This document shows, one piece after another, positions 33,490 through 44,842 of a DNA stretch of 64,000 nt (positions are counted from its first letter, which is position 1; each line of letters begins with the position of its first letter). The notes under the pieces are model-generated. The model was not told where the DNA came from. It saw only the letters and a program-made list of their open reading frames with translations, and searched no databases. The translations under genes were made by a program, and so were the position numbers. The stretch is from Raineyella antarctica (GTDB lineage Bacteria > Actinomycetota > Actinomycetes > Propionibacteriales > Propionibacteriaceae): positions 124,001-188,000 of the forward strand of contig NZ_FMYF01000005.1 in NCBI RefSeq assembly GCF_900092135.1, written 5' to 3'.

Positions 33490-35031
33490 CTGACGGAAAC
33501 CAGCAAGCCCACATTCGCTGATCTCGGAATCGATGCGCCCTTCTGCGAAGCGCTCGCCGAGAAGGGCATCGTCCACCCCTTCCCGATCCAGGAGATGGCG
33601 ATCCCGATCGCCCTGCTCGGGACCGACCTGATCGGACAGGCCCGTACAGGCACCGGGAAGACCCTCGCCTTCGGCCTGCCGCTGCTCCAGCGGATCGACC
33701 TGCCGACCGATGCCGAGGACGGCCACGGCACCAGTCCGCAGGCCCTGGTCATCGCCCCGACGCGCGAGCTGGCCAACCAGGTCGGCAAGGACCTGACGAC
33801 GGCCTCCGCCAAGTCGACCGCGCGCATCCTCACGCTCTACGGTGGCACGCCGTACGAGCCGCAGCTCGAGGCCCTGGCGGCCGGCGTTGACGTAGTCGTC
33901 GGCACCCCCGGGCGCCTGCTCGACCTGGCCAACCGCCGCGCCCTGGACCTGTCCCGGGTCCGCGTCGCCGTCCTCGACGAGGCCGACGAGATGCTCGACC
34001 TGGGCTTCCTGCCCGACGTCGAGCGACTGCTGTCCCGGACCGCCAAGGACCGCCAGACGCTGATGTTCTCCGCGACCATGCCCGCGCCGATCGTGGCGCT
34101 CGCCCGTGGTCACCTGTCCTCCCCGGTCAACATCCGGGCCGAGCACCAGGAGGACGTCCAGACGGTCCCGGCCACCACGCAGTACATCTACCAGGCCCAC
34201 CAGATGGACAAGCCCGAGCTCGTCGCCCGCATCCTGCAGGCCGACGGTCGGGACCGGGTGATGATCTTCTGCCGCACCAAGCGCGAGGCACAGCGCGTCG
34301 CCGACGACCTGTGCGAGCGTGGCTTCTCGGCCGCCGCCATCCACGGCGACCGGACCCAGGCCGCCCGCGAGCAGGCACTGAAGAAGTTCCGCGAGGGGCG
34401 CATCGACGTCCTCGTCGCCACCGACGTGGCGGCCCGAGGCATCGACGTCACCGGTGTGACCCACGTGATCAACTACGAGTGCCCCGAGGACTCCAACACG
34501 TACGTGCACCGGATCGGCCGTACCGGCCGCGCCGGCGCGGACGGCGTCGCTGTGACCCTGGTCGACTGGGCCGACATGACCCGCTGGAAGGTCATCAACA
34601 AGACCCTCGGACTCGGCCTGGCCGACCCGCTGGAGACCTACTCGACCTCCGAGCACCTGTTCACCGACCTGGGCATCGACCCGGCAGCGGCGAGCCGGAT
34701 CGGACCGGCCCGCCCGACCAGCGGAACGGCCGGCCACAAGGGCGGCAAGGTCGTCGGCGGGGCCCAGTCCTCCGGTTCCCGGCGCAGCCCGCGCCTCGAC
34801 TCGACCCGCGCGGAGGGCACCCGCCCGGGGACGCATCGTACGCACGACGGCCACCACTCCACGGCCCAGCCCGTCAGCGAACGCGTCGCCAAGGTCGCCG
34901 AGCACGTCGTCAAGGTGACCGAGCACATCGTCGCGGGTGAGGGCGATGTCGTCGCCCGCCGTCGCCGTCGTCGTCGCCGCCCCCGCACCGAGGGCGGCGA
35001 GAGCCAGCCTGCCCAGGCGCACGAGGAGTGA
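33490..35031 (+). CDS. DEAD-box RNA helicase, apparent CTG start
   Basis: A 513-residue RhlE/Rv3211-like helicase, expected to remodel rRNA or mRNA structures. Motifs: Q motif FADLG...PFPIQ (residues about 8-34), ARTGTGKT (51-58), PTRELANQ, GTPGRLLD, LDEADEM, FSATMP, and HRIGRTGRAG. After the core the tail is basic, ending in a run of Arg (ARRRRRRRRPR) typical of an RNA-binding extension. The first in-frame ATG (33595) would delete the Q motif. Between the upstream TGA at 33316 and that ATG the frame contains no ATG, GTG or TTG, only CTG; the CTG at 33490, after AAAGGCCAGAG, gives MTETSKPTFADLG if initiated with Met. A -10-like TACACT is at 33356-33361. Confidence 0.88.
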   Translation: MTETSKPTFADLGIDAPFCEALAEKGIVHPFPIQEMAIPIALLGTDLIGQARTGTGKTLAFGLPLLQRIDLPTDAEDGHGTSPQALVIAPTRELANQVGKDLTTASAKSTARILTLYGGTPYEPQLEALAAGVDVVVGTPGRLLDLANRRALDLSRVRVAVLDEADEMLDLGFLPDVERLLSRTAKDRQTLMFSATMPAPIVALARGHLSSPVNIRAEHQEDVQTVPATTQYIYQAHQMDKPELVARILQADGRDRVMIFCRTKREAQRVADDLCERGFSAAAIHGDRTQAAREQALKKFREGRIDVLVATDVAARGIDVTGVTHVINYECPEDSNTYVHRIGRTGRAGADGVAVTLVDWADMTRWKVINKTLGLGLADPLETYSTSEHLFTDLGIDPAAASRIGPARPTSGTAGHKGGKVVGGAQSSGSRRSPRLDSTRAEGTRPGTHRTHDGHHSTAQPVSERVAKVAEHVVKVTEHIVAGEGDVVARRRRRRRRPRTEGGESQPAQAHEE

Positions 35032-35038
35032 CCACGGC

Positions 35039-35857
35039 ATGAACCGCACCGCGTTGGAGCCCATCAGCAAGACCTTCGTCGACCTCGACGACGGGACGTC
35101 GCTGGCCCTGCACACGTGTACCCCCGACGACGACCGTGGTGTCGTCGTCCTGGTGCACGGGATCTTCGGATCCAAGGAGGACTTCGACGCGGTGCTGCCG
35201 CGCCTGGCCGCGGAGGGGTTCACCGTCTGCGCCCTCGACCAGCGCGGCTGCTACGAGTCCAGCTCCGAGGGTCCGTTCTCCCTGGAGACCTTCGCCGAGG
35301 ACGTCATCGCCCTGGTCGAGGAGATCGGCTCCGACATCCCTGTCCACCTCGTCGGCCAGGGATTCGGGGGCCTGGTGGTCGAGGAGGCGGCGCTGCTCGA
35401 GCCCGATTTCTGGGACTCGGTGACCCTGGTCAGCTCCGGCCCCGGCGGGCTCGGCCGGACCGAGCCGCTCGCCTTCGTCGAGGAGCAGCTGGCCGGCGAC
35501 CGCCCCCTGGCGGAGATCAACCAGGAGTTCCTGGACATGTTGCACATGTCACAGGACCAGCCGGCCGAACTGGTCGCCGAGCGACTGGCCCACACCGACC
35601 GCCGGGCGGTCGCCGCCATGATCGACGCGGCGGAGCACACCCCGGACCGGACCCAGGCGCTGCACGAGACGGGTATCGACTTCCACATCGTGTTCGGGGA
35701 GTACGCGGACTCCTGGCCGATCGCCGGCCAGATCGCGATGGCCCGCGGGCTGGACGCCGAACCCGTGGTGCTGAAGGGCTGCAAGGACCACCCGGTGGAG
35801 GACAGCCCGCAGGCGGCTGCCCGCGCCCTGGTGCACAACTTCCTGCAGCTGGACTGA
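35039..35857 (+). CDS. Alpha/beta hydrolase-fold protein lacking the usual nucleophile
   Basis: A 272-residue alpha/beta hydrolase. The oxyanion strand VVLVHGIFGSKEDF and the CALDQRGCYESS turn are normal, but the nucleophile elbow reads LVGQGFGG where the family has G-x-S-x-G-G, so Gly stands in place of Ser. The probable acid and His are in FGEYADSW and CKDHPVEDS. It may be non-catalytic, for instance a binding or scaffold protein, or use another residue. GAGGAGTGACCAC precedes the ATG. It starts eight bases after the DEAD-box gene stop and is probably cotranscribed. Substrate unknown. Confidence 0.8.
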   Translation: MNRTALEPISKTFVDLDDGTSLALHTCTPDDDRGVVVLVHGIFGSKEDFDAVLPRLAAEGFTVCALDQRGCYESSSEGPFSLETFAEDVIALVEEIGSDIPVHLVGQGFGGLVVEEAALLEPDFWDSVTLVSSGPGGLGRTEPLAFVEEQLAGDRPLAEINQEFLDMLHMSQDQPAELVAERLAHTDRRAVAAMIDAAEHTPDRTQALHETGIDFHIVFGEYADSWPIAGQIAMARGLDAEPVVLKGCKDHPVEDSPQAAARALVHNFLQLD

Positions 35858-35869
35858 CCTCCGCCGCCC

Positions 35870-36712
35870 CTACCCGAGCAGGGCCCGCAGCCGCGCGTAC
35901 TGCTCCGGGTCGGTCAGGTGGGCACCCAGAGGATTGTGGCTCTTGCCCGTCCCGTGGTAGTCGCTGGAGCCGGTCGCCAGCACCCCGAGCCGGCGGGCGT
36001 ACGCGTCCAGCTCGGCGCGCTCCTGCGGTGTGTGCTCGACGTGGTCGACCTCCCAGCCCGCCAGGCCCTCCTCCACCAGCGCGCCCAGCACCTCCAGCGG
36101 CAGGACCTCGCGCGACCCGCGGCCCCACGGATGCGCCACCACGGGCACCGCCCCCGCGGCGCGGATCAGCCGGACGATCGCGAACACGTCCGGCGAGTAG
36201 CGCTCGACGTACGCCGGGCCCCCCTCGGCCAGGAAACTCGCGAACGCCTCGTCCCGATCCGCCACGTACCCGGCCGCGACCATCGCATCGGCGACGTGCG
36301 GACGCCCCAGCGAGGGCGTGTCGTGGGCGTGCACCGCCACCTGGGCCTCGGTCAGTGGCATGCCGAGCTCGCCGAGCCGGGCCAGCATCCGCGGCAGTCG
36401 CTCCGTACGCCCCTCCCGGATCCGCGCCAGCTCGGCGACCAGACCCGGATGCGTACGATCCCCGCCGTAGGCCAGCACGTGGACCGAGCGGCCGGCCCGT
36501 TCGCCCGACACCTCGACGCCCGGCACGAGCTCGATCCCGACGACCCGCGCCTCGTCGGCCGCCTCCGCGAGGCCGTCCCAGGTGTCGTGGTCGGTCAGCG
36601 CCACCACGTCGAGACCGGCGTCGAGCGCGGCCCGGACCAGTTCCCGCGGCGTGTCCGTACCGTCGGACACGGTCGAGTGGGTGTGCAGGTCGATGCGCGC
36701 CGGGACGGTCAT
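35870..36712 (-). CDS. PHP-domain phosphoesterase (nucleoside-3',5'-bisphosphatase/YciV-like)
   Basis: A 280-residue PHP protein. Metal ligands are visible in IDLHTHSTVSDG (first two His), ALTDHDTWDG (Asp-His), ELVPGVEVSGE (Glu), VHAHD and, near the C-terminus, ATGSSDYHG (Asp-x-His). The set and length match the YciV/RNase AM group that removes the 3' phosphate of nucleoside 3',5'-bisphosphates or trims 5' ends of RNA; the exact activity here is inferred. The ATG at 36712 places the first metal motif at residue 8. It converges on the hydrolase gene (12 bases between stops) and diverges from DUF2505 with 34 bases between. Confidence 0.87.
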   Translation of the reverse strand: MTVPARIDLHTHSTVSDGTDTPRELVRAALDAGLDVVALTDHDTWDGLAEAADEARVVGIELVPGVEVSGERAGRSVHVLAYGGDRTHPGLVAELARIREGRTERLPRMLARLGELGMPLTEAQVAVHAHDTPSLGRPHVADAMVAAGYVADRDEAFASFLAEGGPAYVERYSPDVFAIVRLIRAAGAVPVVAHPWGRGSREVLPLEVLGALVEEGLAGWEVDHVEHTPQERAELDAYARRLGVLATGSSDYHGTGKSHNPLGAHLTDPEQYARLRALLG

Positions 36713-36746
36713 GGCCCCATCGTAGGGGGATGCGAGGATGGGTCCC

Positions 36747-37214
36747 ATGCAGATCTCCGCCACCGCGAACTTCGCCGCCGATCCCGCCCGTGTCTATGCC
36801 CTCCAGACCGATCGGGCGTTCCTCGAGGACGTCTGCCGCGCCGGCGGCGCGGTGTCGTACGACGTCGAGATCGACGGGAACCGTACGAAGCTGTCCCGCA
36901 GCATGCCCTCCCCCGAGATCGCCAGGAAGATCGTCGGCGACACCATCACGGTCGTCGAGACCTACGTGTGGGGGGCCGCCTCGTCCGACGGCAGCCGGAC
37001 GGCCGACCTGCAGGTCGACGTGCCGGGCACCCCGGGGCACCTGAACGGCACCGCCGAGATCTCGCCCACCGCCTCCGGCAGCCAGATCCACGTCTCGGGC
37101 GACCTGGTGGTGAAGATCCCGCTGCTGGGCAAGAAGCTGGAGCAGGCGGCGGCCCCGGCGCTCACCGCCGGGGTCGAGGTCCAGGAGAAGGTCGCCCGCA
37201 ACCACCTGTCCTGA
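36747..37214 (+). CDS. DUF2505 family protein (START/SRPBCC-like fold)
   Basis: A 155-residue actinobacterial protein with the DUF2505 layout: N-terminal ISATANFAADPARVYALQTD, a central ETYVWGAA strand, and the closing VVVKIPLLGKKLEQAAAP helix that marks SRPBCC-type folds, which usually bind hydrophobic ligands or lipids. No catalytic motif is visible. An ATG three codons earlier (36738) is an equally possible start; GAGGATGGG lies upstream. It diverges from the PHP gene and converges on the following DUF6912-like gene (four bases between stops). Confidence 0.82.
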   Translation: MQISATANFAADPARVYALQTDRAFLEDVCRAGGAVSYDVEIDGNRTKLSRSMPSPEIARKIVGDTITVVETYVWGAASSDGSRTADLQVDVPGTPGHLNGTAEISPTASGSQIHVSGDLVVKIPLLGKKLEQAAAPALTAGVEVQEKVARNHLS

Positions 37215-37218
37215 GCAC

Positions 37219-37713
37219 TCAGCCGAGCAGGCCGTCGAGCTCGTCGGGGGCGTACCAGAGCAGGTCGTGCTCGGCGACCAGCAGGGCGATCCGATCCTCC
37301 ACCAGGGTCGGGTCGTCCAGTGCTGCCCGGGCCGACTCCACGGCCGGCAGGGCATCGGCCTCGTCGACGAAGATCGCGCTGACCTGGACCCACTCGAGCG
37401 AGGAGACCGTCACCCGCCCCGATCCCTCGGGCCCGGCCTGCGCCAGCTGGTCCGGCCGGACCCGGGCGGCGACCACGAAGCGCGGCCCCAGCGCCGAGCG
37501 GCGCAGGCTCATCAGCGCTGCATCGGTCAGCGCCCAGAACTCGGCCTCCTCCTCGTCGTCGCTGACGGCGAGGTCCAGGTCACGGGCAGCGGCGTAGGCG
37601 GCGTCCACGGTGACCCCTTCGGCCTCCTGCAGGCCTCCGGTCCGGCGGAGGGCCTCGGCCGTCTGGGGGTCGCTGGCGAGGAAGACGGTACGAAGGGCGG
37701 GTGCGCTGGCCAT
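37219..37713 (-). CDS. DUF6912-like protein
   Basis: A 164-residue protein of a small actinobacterial family. The middle part DEEEAEFWALTDAALMSLRR and the ending HDLLWYAPDELDGLL match the pattern I remember for DUF6912 proteins (EELEYAALxxAALASLRLL and HELLWYxxQE), though the N-terminal strand is less typical. No motif suggests an enzyme. The start at 37713 is used; an ATG two codons earlier exists. The region upstream holds the second GTGTTGTCC repeat cluster, which lies between this gene and the divergent Rv3235-family gene and could serve either. Confidence 0.6.
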   Translation of the reverse strand: MASAPALRTVFLASDPQTAEALRRTGGLQEAEGVTVDAAYAAARDLDLAVSDDEEEAEFWALTDAALMSLRRSALGPRFVVAARVRPDQLAQAGPEGSGRVTVSSLEWVQVSAIFVDEADALPAVESARAALDDPTLVEDRIALLVAEHDLLWYAPDELDGLLG

Positions 37714-37745
37714 GCCCACAGGCTAGTCGAGACCCGACCCGTCCG

Positions 37746-37806
37746 GTGTTGTCCGCAGGGCCGCCGGTGTTGTCCGTTTCCGGCACCGTCCACAGATGTG
37801 TTGTCC
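37746..37806 (+). repeat. Helically phased GTGTTGTCC repeat, cluster 2
   Basis: GTGTTGTCC at 37746-37754, 37767-37775 and 37798-37806. Spacings are 21 and 31 bases, i.e. two and three helical turns. The missing position (37788) reads GTCCACAGA. The units point towards the Rv3235-family gene, whose GTG is 41 bases further. The 9-mer, orientation and 21-base step are the same as at 14071-14142. Confidence 0.7.
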
Positions 37807-37846
37807 GGGCCTTCCGGAGGAGGCGCGGTCCGGGAAGGGTGGTGGC

Positions 37847-38353
37847 GTGCTCACCCTCCTGGTGCCCGAGTCCCGCCCACCGCTGATCGACCTCACCGGC
37901 CCGTACGACGGGCCGCCCGAGCCGGTCTGGTCCGCCGACCAGCCCGAGCTGTTCGATGCCGGCCCTGACCTGGCGCCCACCCGTCAGGAGACACCCCGGC
38001 GGGTGGAGGCGCTCGGGGCGGCCGGGCAGGCCTGCGCGGCCGGCCTGGTCGACGTCCTCACCGGCCGGCGCGGTCCCCACCAGCTGGCCCGCTGGACCAC
38101 CGAGCAGGTGCTGGCCGACCTGGTGATGCTGTCCCGCGCGGTCCACCGCCACCCGGTCCGACCGGTCCACCCCTATGTCCAGGTGGTCGGCGACAGCGCC
38201 GCCGAGATCGTCGTGCCGTGCGTGCCGGCCCGCGGCGGCTGGGCGCCGCTGCGGGTCCTCACCGCCAGGGTCGAGCCGTACGCCGGTCGGTGGCGGTGCA
38301 GCCACCTCGGCTGGATCGCCTCACCGCACCGACCCGACGTACGTCCGCGCTGA
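37847..38353 (+). CDS. Rv3235 family protein
   Basis: A 168-residue actinobacterial protein of the Rv3235 family, function unknown. Features are an acidic/Pro-rich first third, the helix RRVEALGAAGQACAAGLVDVL, a second helix with QVLADLVMLSRAV, and a C-terminal beta-rich part ending RWRCSHLGWI. The family often lies beside secA, as here: the stop is six bases from the convergent secA stop. The GTG at 37847 is preferred because upstream in-frame sequence reads into the repeat; GGGAAGGGTGG precedes it. Confidence 0.75.
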   Translation: MLTLLVPESRPPLIDLTGPYDGPPEPVWSADQPELFDAGPDLAPTRQETPRRVEALGAAGQACAAGLVDVLTGRRGPHQLARWTTEQVLADLVMLSRAVHRHPVRPVHPYVQVVGDSAAEIVVPCVPARGGWAPLRVLTARVEPYAGRWRCSHLGWIASPHRPDVRPR

Positions 38354-38359
38354 GTGCCC

Positions 38360-41278
<2,919 letters not shown>

Positions 41279-41307
41279 GGAATCAGCACTTTCTCATGGG
41301 ACGACGA

Positions 41308-41359
41308 GGGACGCCCGCCAAGGGCGGACGTCCCCCATCGTAGGGCTTCCGGGAAGCCC
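41308..41359 (-). terminator. Two adjacent hairpins downstream of the PPOX gene
   Basis: GGGACG/CGTCCC with an inner CCGCC/GGCGG stem (41308-41334), and GGGCTTCC/GGAAGCCC (41343-41359). They lie between the PPOX stop and the secA start, both on minus, so the PPOX transcript probably ends here. No T-rich tail is evident. Confidence 0.5.
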
Positions 41360-41371
41360 GTCCCACCCGAC

Positions 41372-41770
41372 TCAGTCGCGCGGGAAGGTGTAACGGCGTC
41401 CCGTCACCGTCGAGGGCACGATCGCCATGGTCTCGATCTTGGCGGTGCCGATCCACGGGTGGACGTCCTGCTCGGCCGCCTTGGCCTCGTCACCCTCCAA
41501 CGAGACGACGAAACCACGGACCACGACGCTGGTCCCCTGCTCCGCGGTGATGTCGTCCACCTCGTACGCCACGGTGACCTGCTCGTCGATGCCCAGCAGC
41601 TTGGAGCCCTGACCGGTCTCGAAGGCGATCTGGCCGTCGACCACGGCATGGTTGATCGGAACGATGTTCACCTCACCGTCCAGTACGTAGGCCAACCGGC
41701 CGTACTCGTGCTGGGCGAGCAGCTGCCAGCACGCGTCGGGGGTCAGTTCCTCCATGTGCTCGGTGCCCAT
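41372..41770 (-). CDS. Pyridoxamine 5'-phosphate oxidase-like flavin-binding protein
   Basis: A 132-residue split-barrel protein of the PPOX family, which binds FMN or F420. The pattern LLAQHEYGRLAYVLDGEVNIVPINHAVVDG is typical of its first strands, followed by VTVAYEVDDI and a C-terminal strand pair with TGRRYTFP. Many actinobacterial members act as small flavin/deazaflavin reductases or have no known substrate; nothing here decides. GGAG seven bases before the ATG at 41770 fixes the start. It is on the minus strand between the uronate genes and secA but is separated from both by hairpins. Confidence 0.82.
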   Translation of the reverse strand: MGTEHMEELTPDACWQLLAQHEYGRLAYVLDGEVNIVPINHAVVDGQIAFETGQGSKLLGIDEQVTVAYEVDDITAEQGTSVVVRGFVVSLEGDEAKAAEQDVHPWIGTAKIETMAIVPSTVTGRRYTFPRD

Positions 41771-41944
41771 GTGTTCTCCTTCGTCGGATGGTGGTGGGCC
41801 TGGTGGCCGTCGCAGGTGCTCCGGCGGCCCGGTGGGTTCGATTCCGCTCCGAGCGTACGGGATGGGGTGGCCGCACCGGCGGTACCCCGGAGGACTGTTG
41901 TGCTGATCACCGCAACAAATGGCACCGGTCCCGGGGACGACGAA

Positions 41945-41991
41945 CAGGCAGGTCCCGTGACGGGTCGGAACCCGCCCCGAGGACCTGCCTG
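41945..41991 (-). terminator. Terminator downstream of the fructuronate reductase gene
   Basis: CAGGCAGGTCC (41945-41955) pairs with GGACCTGCCTG (41981-41991); a second small hairpin CGGGT/ACCCG lies inside the loop. It is 23 bases past the uxuB-like stop on the minus strand. Confidence 0.65.
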
Positions 41992-42014
41992 CCGTGCTCG
42001 CGCCCCTGCGCCGA

Positions 42015-43400
42015 TCAGTCGGCCTGGATGGCCGCCGCCTGCTCGAGGACCAGGGCGACGAGCTCGGCATCCTGGCCGAGGCCGGGCGAGAGGGTGTCGA
42101 GGACCTTGGGGACCGCGACCTCCAGCCCACCGGAGTTCGCCGCCTCCAGCGCCGGACCCGCCAGCTTGTCGGCGACCGGGGCACCGAGTCCGCGCAGGTG
42201 CAGCACCCAGGCGGCGACCGTGGTCGCGCAGCCGCGAGGCAGGTTGCCCGCCGCACGCTCGTTCAGGATCGTGGGGATCGTACGGACGACCAGCTTGGTG
42301 GAGCCGTCGTGCGCGATCTGGGCGAGGTTGTGCCGGATGTTCGGGTTCTCGAACCGTTCCACCAGCGCCTGGCGGTAGTCGGCGTTCTCGTCGGCCGGCA
42401 GCGTCAGGTAGCGCGACGCCTCCGCCCAGAACGTGTCGACCCAGGCGCGGACCTTCGGGTCCTTGATCGCCTGCTCGACTGTCTCGTGTCCCCGGATCGG
42501 GCCGGCGTACGCCATGAGGGTGTGCGACCCGTTGAGCAGCCACAGCTTGCGCTGCTCGTACGGTTCGACGTCGTCCACCAGCTTTGCTCCGGCGGTCTCC
42601 CACTTCGGGCGGCCGGCGGGGAAGGACCCCTGGACGACCCACTCGTGGAAGGGCTCGGTCGGGACCGGCGAGGCGTCGGTCCAGCCGCACAGCTCCTCGA
42701 CGCGGGCCTGCAGCCCCTCGGTGGTGGCCGGGGTGATCCGGTCGACCATGGAGGTGGCGAAGTCGACGTTGCCGGCGATCCACTCGGCCAGGGCCGGGTC
42801 GACGGCCGCCGCGAAGTCGGAGACCACGCGCTGGGCGACCTCGCCGTTGGCCGGCAGGTTGTCGCAGGACAGGATCGTGATCGCACCGGCGCCGGCCTTG
42901 CGGCGGGCGGCCAGCCCTGCGGCGATGCGGGCCGGGGCGGACCTCACCACGGCACGCGGGTCGGCCTTGGCTGCGGCGATGTCGTCCTGGACGACCTGCT
43001 GGGACAGGTCGAGGCCTCCGTCGGGGCCGCGCAGGTAGCCCTGCTCGGTGACGGTGATGGTGACCACCACGACCTGCGGGTCGGCGAACTTCGCCAGCAG
43101 AGCCGCGTGGTCGGAGGCCGGGTGGACCTCGGAGATGACCCCGATGACCTCCGGGTGGTCGCCGTCGGAGCCCTGGGTGACCAGCGTGTAGAGCCCGTCC
43201 TGCGGGGCCAGCGCGTCGGAGATCTTCGGGCTGTTCCCGGTGAAGCCGGCGTAGCCCCAGTCTGCGGAGTCCTCGGCGTGGGCGGTGTACCAGGCCTGGT
43301 GGGCCCGGTGGAAGTTGCCGATGCCCATGTGGATCATCCGGACCGGCGGTGCCGGCGGCATGCCCGGGAGGGAACGGTTCAGGCGGGGTGCGGTGCTCAC
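42015..43400 (-). CDS. uxuB: Fructuronate reductase / mannitol dehydrogenase family oxidoreductase
   Basis: A 461-residue long-chain polyol dehydrogenase. N-terminal IHMGIGNFHRAHQAWY is the family's nucleotide-binding start. SCDNLPANG is the conserved Asn-rich segment, and KLWLLNGSHT carries the catalytic Lys, Asn and His. UxuB reduces D-fructuronate to D-mannonate with NADH; mannitol dehydrogenase and tagaturonate reductase are close relatives. The adjacent uronate isomerase gene, whose stop overlaps this GTG start by four bases (GTGA), favours a uronate reductase. Cytoplasmic. The sequence alone does not separate fructuronate from tagaturonate. Confidence 0.85.
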   Translation of the reverse strand: MSTAPRLNRSLPGMPPAPPVRMIHMGIGNFHRAHQAWYTAHAEDSADWGYAGFTGNSPKISDALAPQDGLYTLVTQGSDGDHPEVIGVISEVHPASDHAALLAKFADPQVVVVTITVTEQGYLRGPDGGLDLSQQVVQDDIAAAKADPRAVVRSAPARIAAGLAARRKAGAGAITILSCDNLPANGEVAQRVVSDFAAAVDPALAEWIAGNVDFATSMVDRITPATTEGLQARVEELCGWTDASPVPTEPFHEWVVQGSFPAGRPKWETAGAKLVDDVEPYEQRKLWLLNGSHTLMAYAGPIRGHETVEQAIKDPKVRAWVDTFWAEASRYLTLPADENADYRQALVERFENPNIRHNLAQIAHDGSTKLVVRTIPTILNERAAGNLPRGCATTVAAWVLHLRGLGAPVADKLAGPALEAANSGGLEVAVPKVLDTLSPGLGQDAELVALVLEQAAAIQAD

Positions 43401-44812
43401 AGCTTGAAGGCCTTTCGGGGGCAGGTCACTACGAGGTCATGGATGCCTTCGACCGCTTCGTCCTCGGTCAGGCGGTGGACGGCCACCAGGTTGGCGAGGA
43501 ACCCGGCGTCAAGGCGCCGGCTCATGTCGTGGCGGGCCGGGATCGAGCAGAATGCCCGGGTGTCGTCGATGAAGCCGGAGGTCTTGAGCAGGCCGGCGGA
43601 GGTCGTCACGTTGTCGCGGAAGCGGCTGATGCTCTCCGGGGCGTCGATGAACCACCAGGGCGCGCCGACGTACACGGACCGGTAGTAGCCCGCCAGCGGG
43701 CCGAGCTCCCGGTTGTACACGGTCTCGTCCATGGTGAACGCGACGAAGGTGAAGTTCGGGTGGTTGCCGTAGCGCGACAGCATCGGCTGCAGGGCGCGGG
43801 AGAACTCCACGGCGTGGGGGATGTCGGCGCCGACGTCGGCACCGTACGACTCGAAAGCCTCCGGGTCGTGGTTGCGCACCACAGCCGGGTGGATGGTCAT
43901 GGTCAGGCCGTCATCGCACGCCATCCGGGCCTGCTCGGTGACCATGTGGCGACGCAGCGCGGTGCACTCCTCGACCGAGGCAGTGCCGGCCCGGGCGGCC
44001 AGGTAGATCCGCTCGGCCTCCGTGACCGGCAGCACCTCGGTGCCGGCGTCGGAGTGGCTGTGGTCGGTCGAGGTGGCGCCGTGGGCCTTGAAGTAGGCGC
44101 GACGGTTCTCCATCGCGGCCACCCAGCCCTGCCAGGTGGAGGTGTCCTCGCCGGAGACCTCGGCCAGCCGGTCCGTGCTCTCGTTCCAGTCGGGGCGGGC
44201 CGGCTCGAGGTACTTGTCCGGGCGGAAGGCCGGCAGCACGCGACCGTCCCAGGTCGGGTCGTCGATCAACTGCTGGTGCCAGTGCAGGTCGTCGCAGGGG
44301 TCATCGGTCGTCGCCATGACCTCGATGTTGAACTTGCGGTACAGCGAGCGGACGGAGAACTCGGGAGTCTTGATCGCGGCGTCGATCTGGTCATAGATGG
44401 CATCGGCCGTCGCGGCGCTGGGCACCTGCGTGATGCCGAACACCTCGGAGAAGGTGTGCTCGAACCAGTACTTGACAGGGGTACCGCGGTAGATGGGCCA
44501 CATGCTGCACAGGGTCCGGAAGGCCTCGCGCTTCTGGTCGGCGGTGAAGTCCTTCTGGTTGACACCCAGCGTCGACAGTTCCACTCCGTGGGCGTGCATC
44601 AGCCGGTTCACGTAGTGGTCAGGAGTGATCAGCAGCGAGGTGGGATCCTCGAAGTTGATGTCGTCCGCCATCCACTGGGGCGGGACGTGTCCGTGGGGGG
44701 AGATGATCGGCAGGTCCTGGACCGACTGATAGAGGCGCCTGGCGATGTCACGGACACCTGGGTCCGGCGGCAGGAGGCGATCAGGGTGCAGTTCCATCAT
44801 TGGCTCAGGCAT
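43397..44812 (-). CDS. uxaC: Uronate isomerase UxaC
   Basis: A 471-residue amidohydrolase-fold isomerase converting D-glucuronate to D-fructuronate, or D-galacturonate to D-tagaturonate. Family marks: the N-terminal ISPHGHVPPQWMAD metal motif, EVMATTDDPCDDLHWHQ, VLPAFRPDKYLEP, MTIHPAVVRNHD, and near the C-terminus GYYRSVYVGAPWWFIDAPESISRFRD and TSGFIDDTRAFCSIPARHDM. Length is that of typical UxaC. The start at 44812 (ATG) is one of several close Mets; 44821 is possible. It is transcribed divergently from the LarA-family gene, with an inverted repeat between them, and overlaps the reductase gene by four bases. Confidence 0.92.
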   Translation of the reverse strand: MPEPMMELHPDRLLPPDPGVRDIARRLYQSVQDLPIISPHGHVPPQWMADDINFEDPTSLLITPDHYVNRLMHAHGVELSTLGVNQKDFTADQKREAFRTLCSMWPIYRGTPVKYWFEHTFSEVFGITQVPSAATADAIYDQIDAAIKTPEFSVRSLYRKFNIEVMATTDDPCDDLHWHQQLIDDPTWDGRVLPAFRPDKYLEPARPDWNESTDRLAEVSGEDTSTWQGWVAAMENRRAYFKAHGATSTDHSHSDAGTEVLPVTEAERIYLAARAGTASVEECTALRRHMVTEQARMACDDGLTMTIHPAVVRNHDPEAFESYGADVGADIPHAVEFSRALQPMLSRYGNHPNFTFVAFTMDETVYNRELGPLAGYYRSVYVGAPWWFIDAPESISRFRDNVTTSAGLLKTSGFIDDTRAFCSIPARHDMSRRLDAGFLANLVAVHRLTEDEAVEGIHDLVVTCPRKAFKL

Positions 44813-44842
44813 GACACCCATGTTTCCGATCGGCCGAAGATT

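Noticed and set aside
33094..35031. Readthrough fusion of DUF3107 with the DEAD-box helicase across TGA 33316
   Set aside because: The two are in the same frame, but the DUF3107 protein ends at its usual length and the linking residues show no conservation pattern; a CTG start explains the helicase better.
37746..37806. PafBC-type DNA-damage promoter (TTGTCRGTG-n8-TAnnnT)
   Set aside because: TTGTC is present, but the next bases are CGC, CGT and CGG, and no TAnnnT follows at the right distance.
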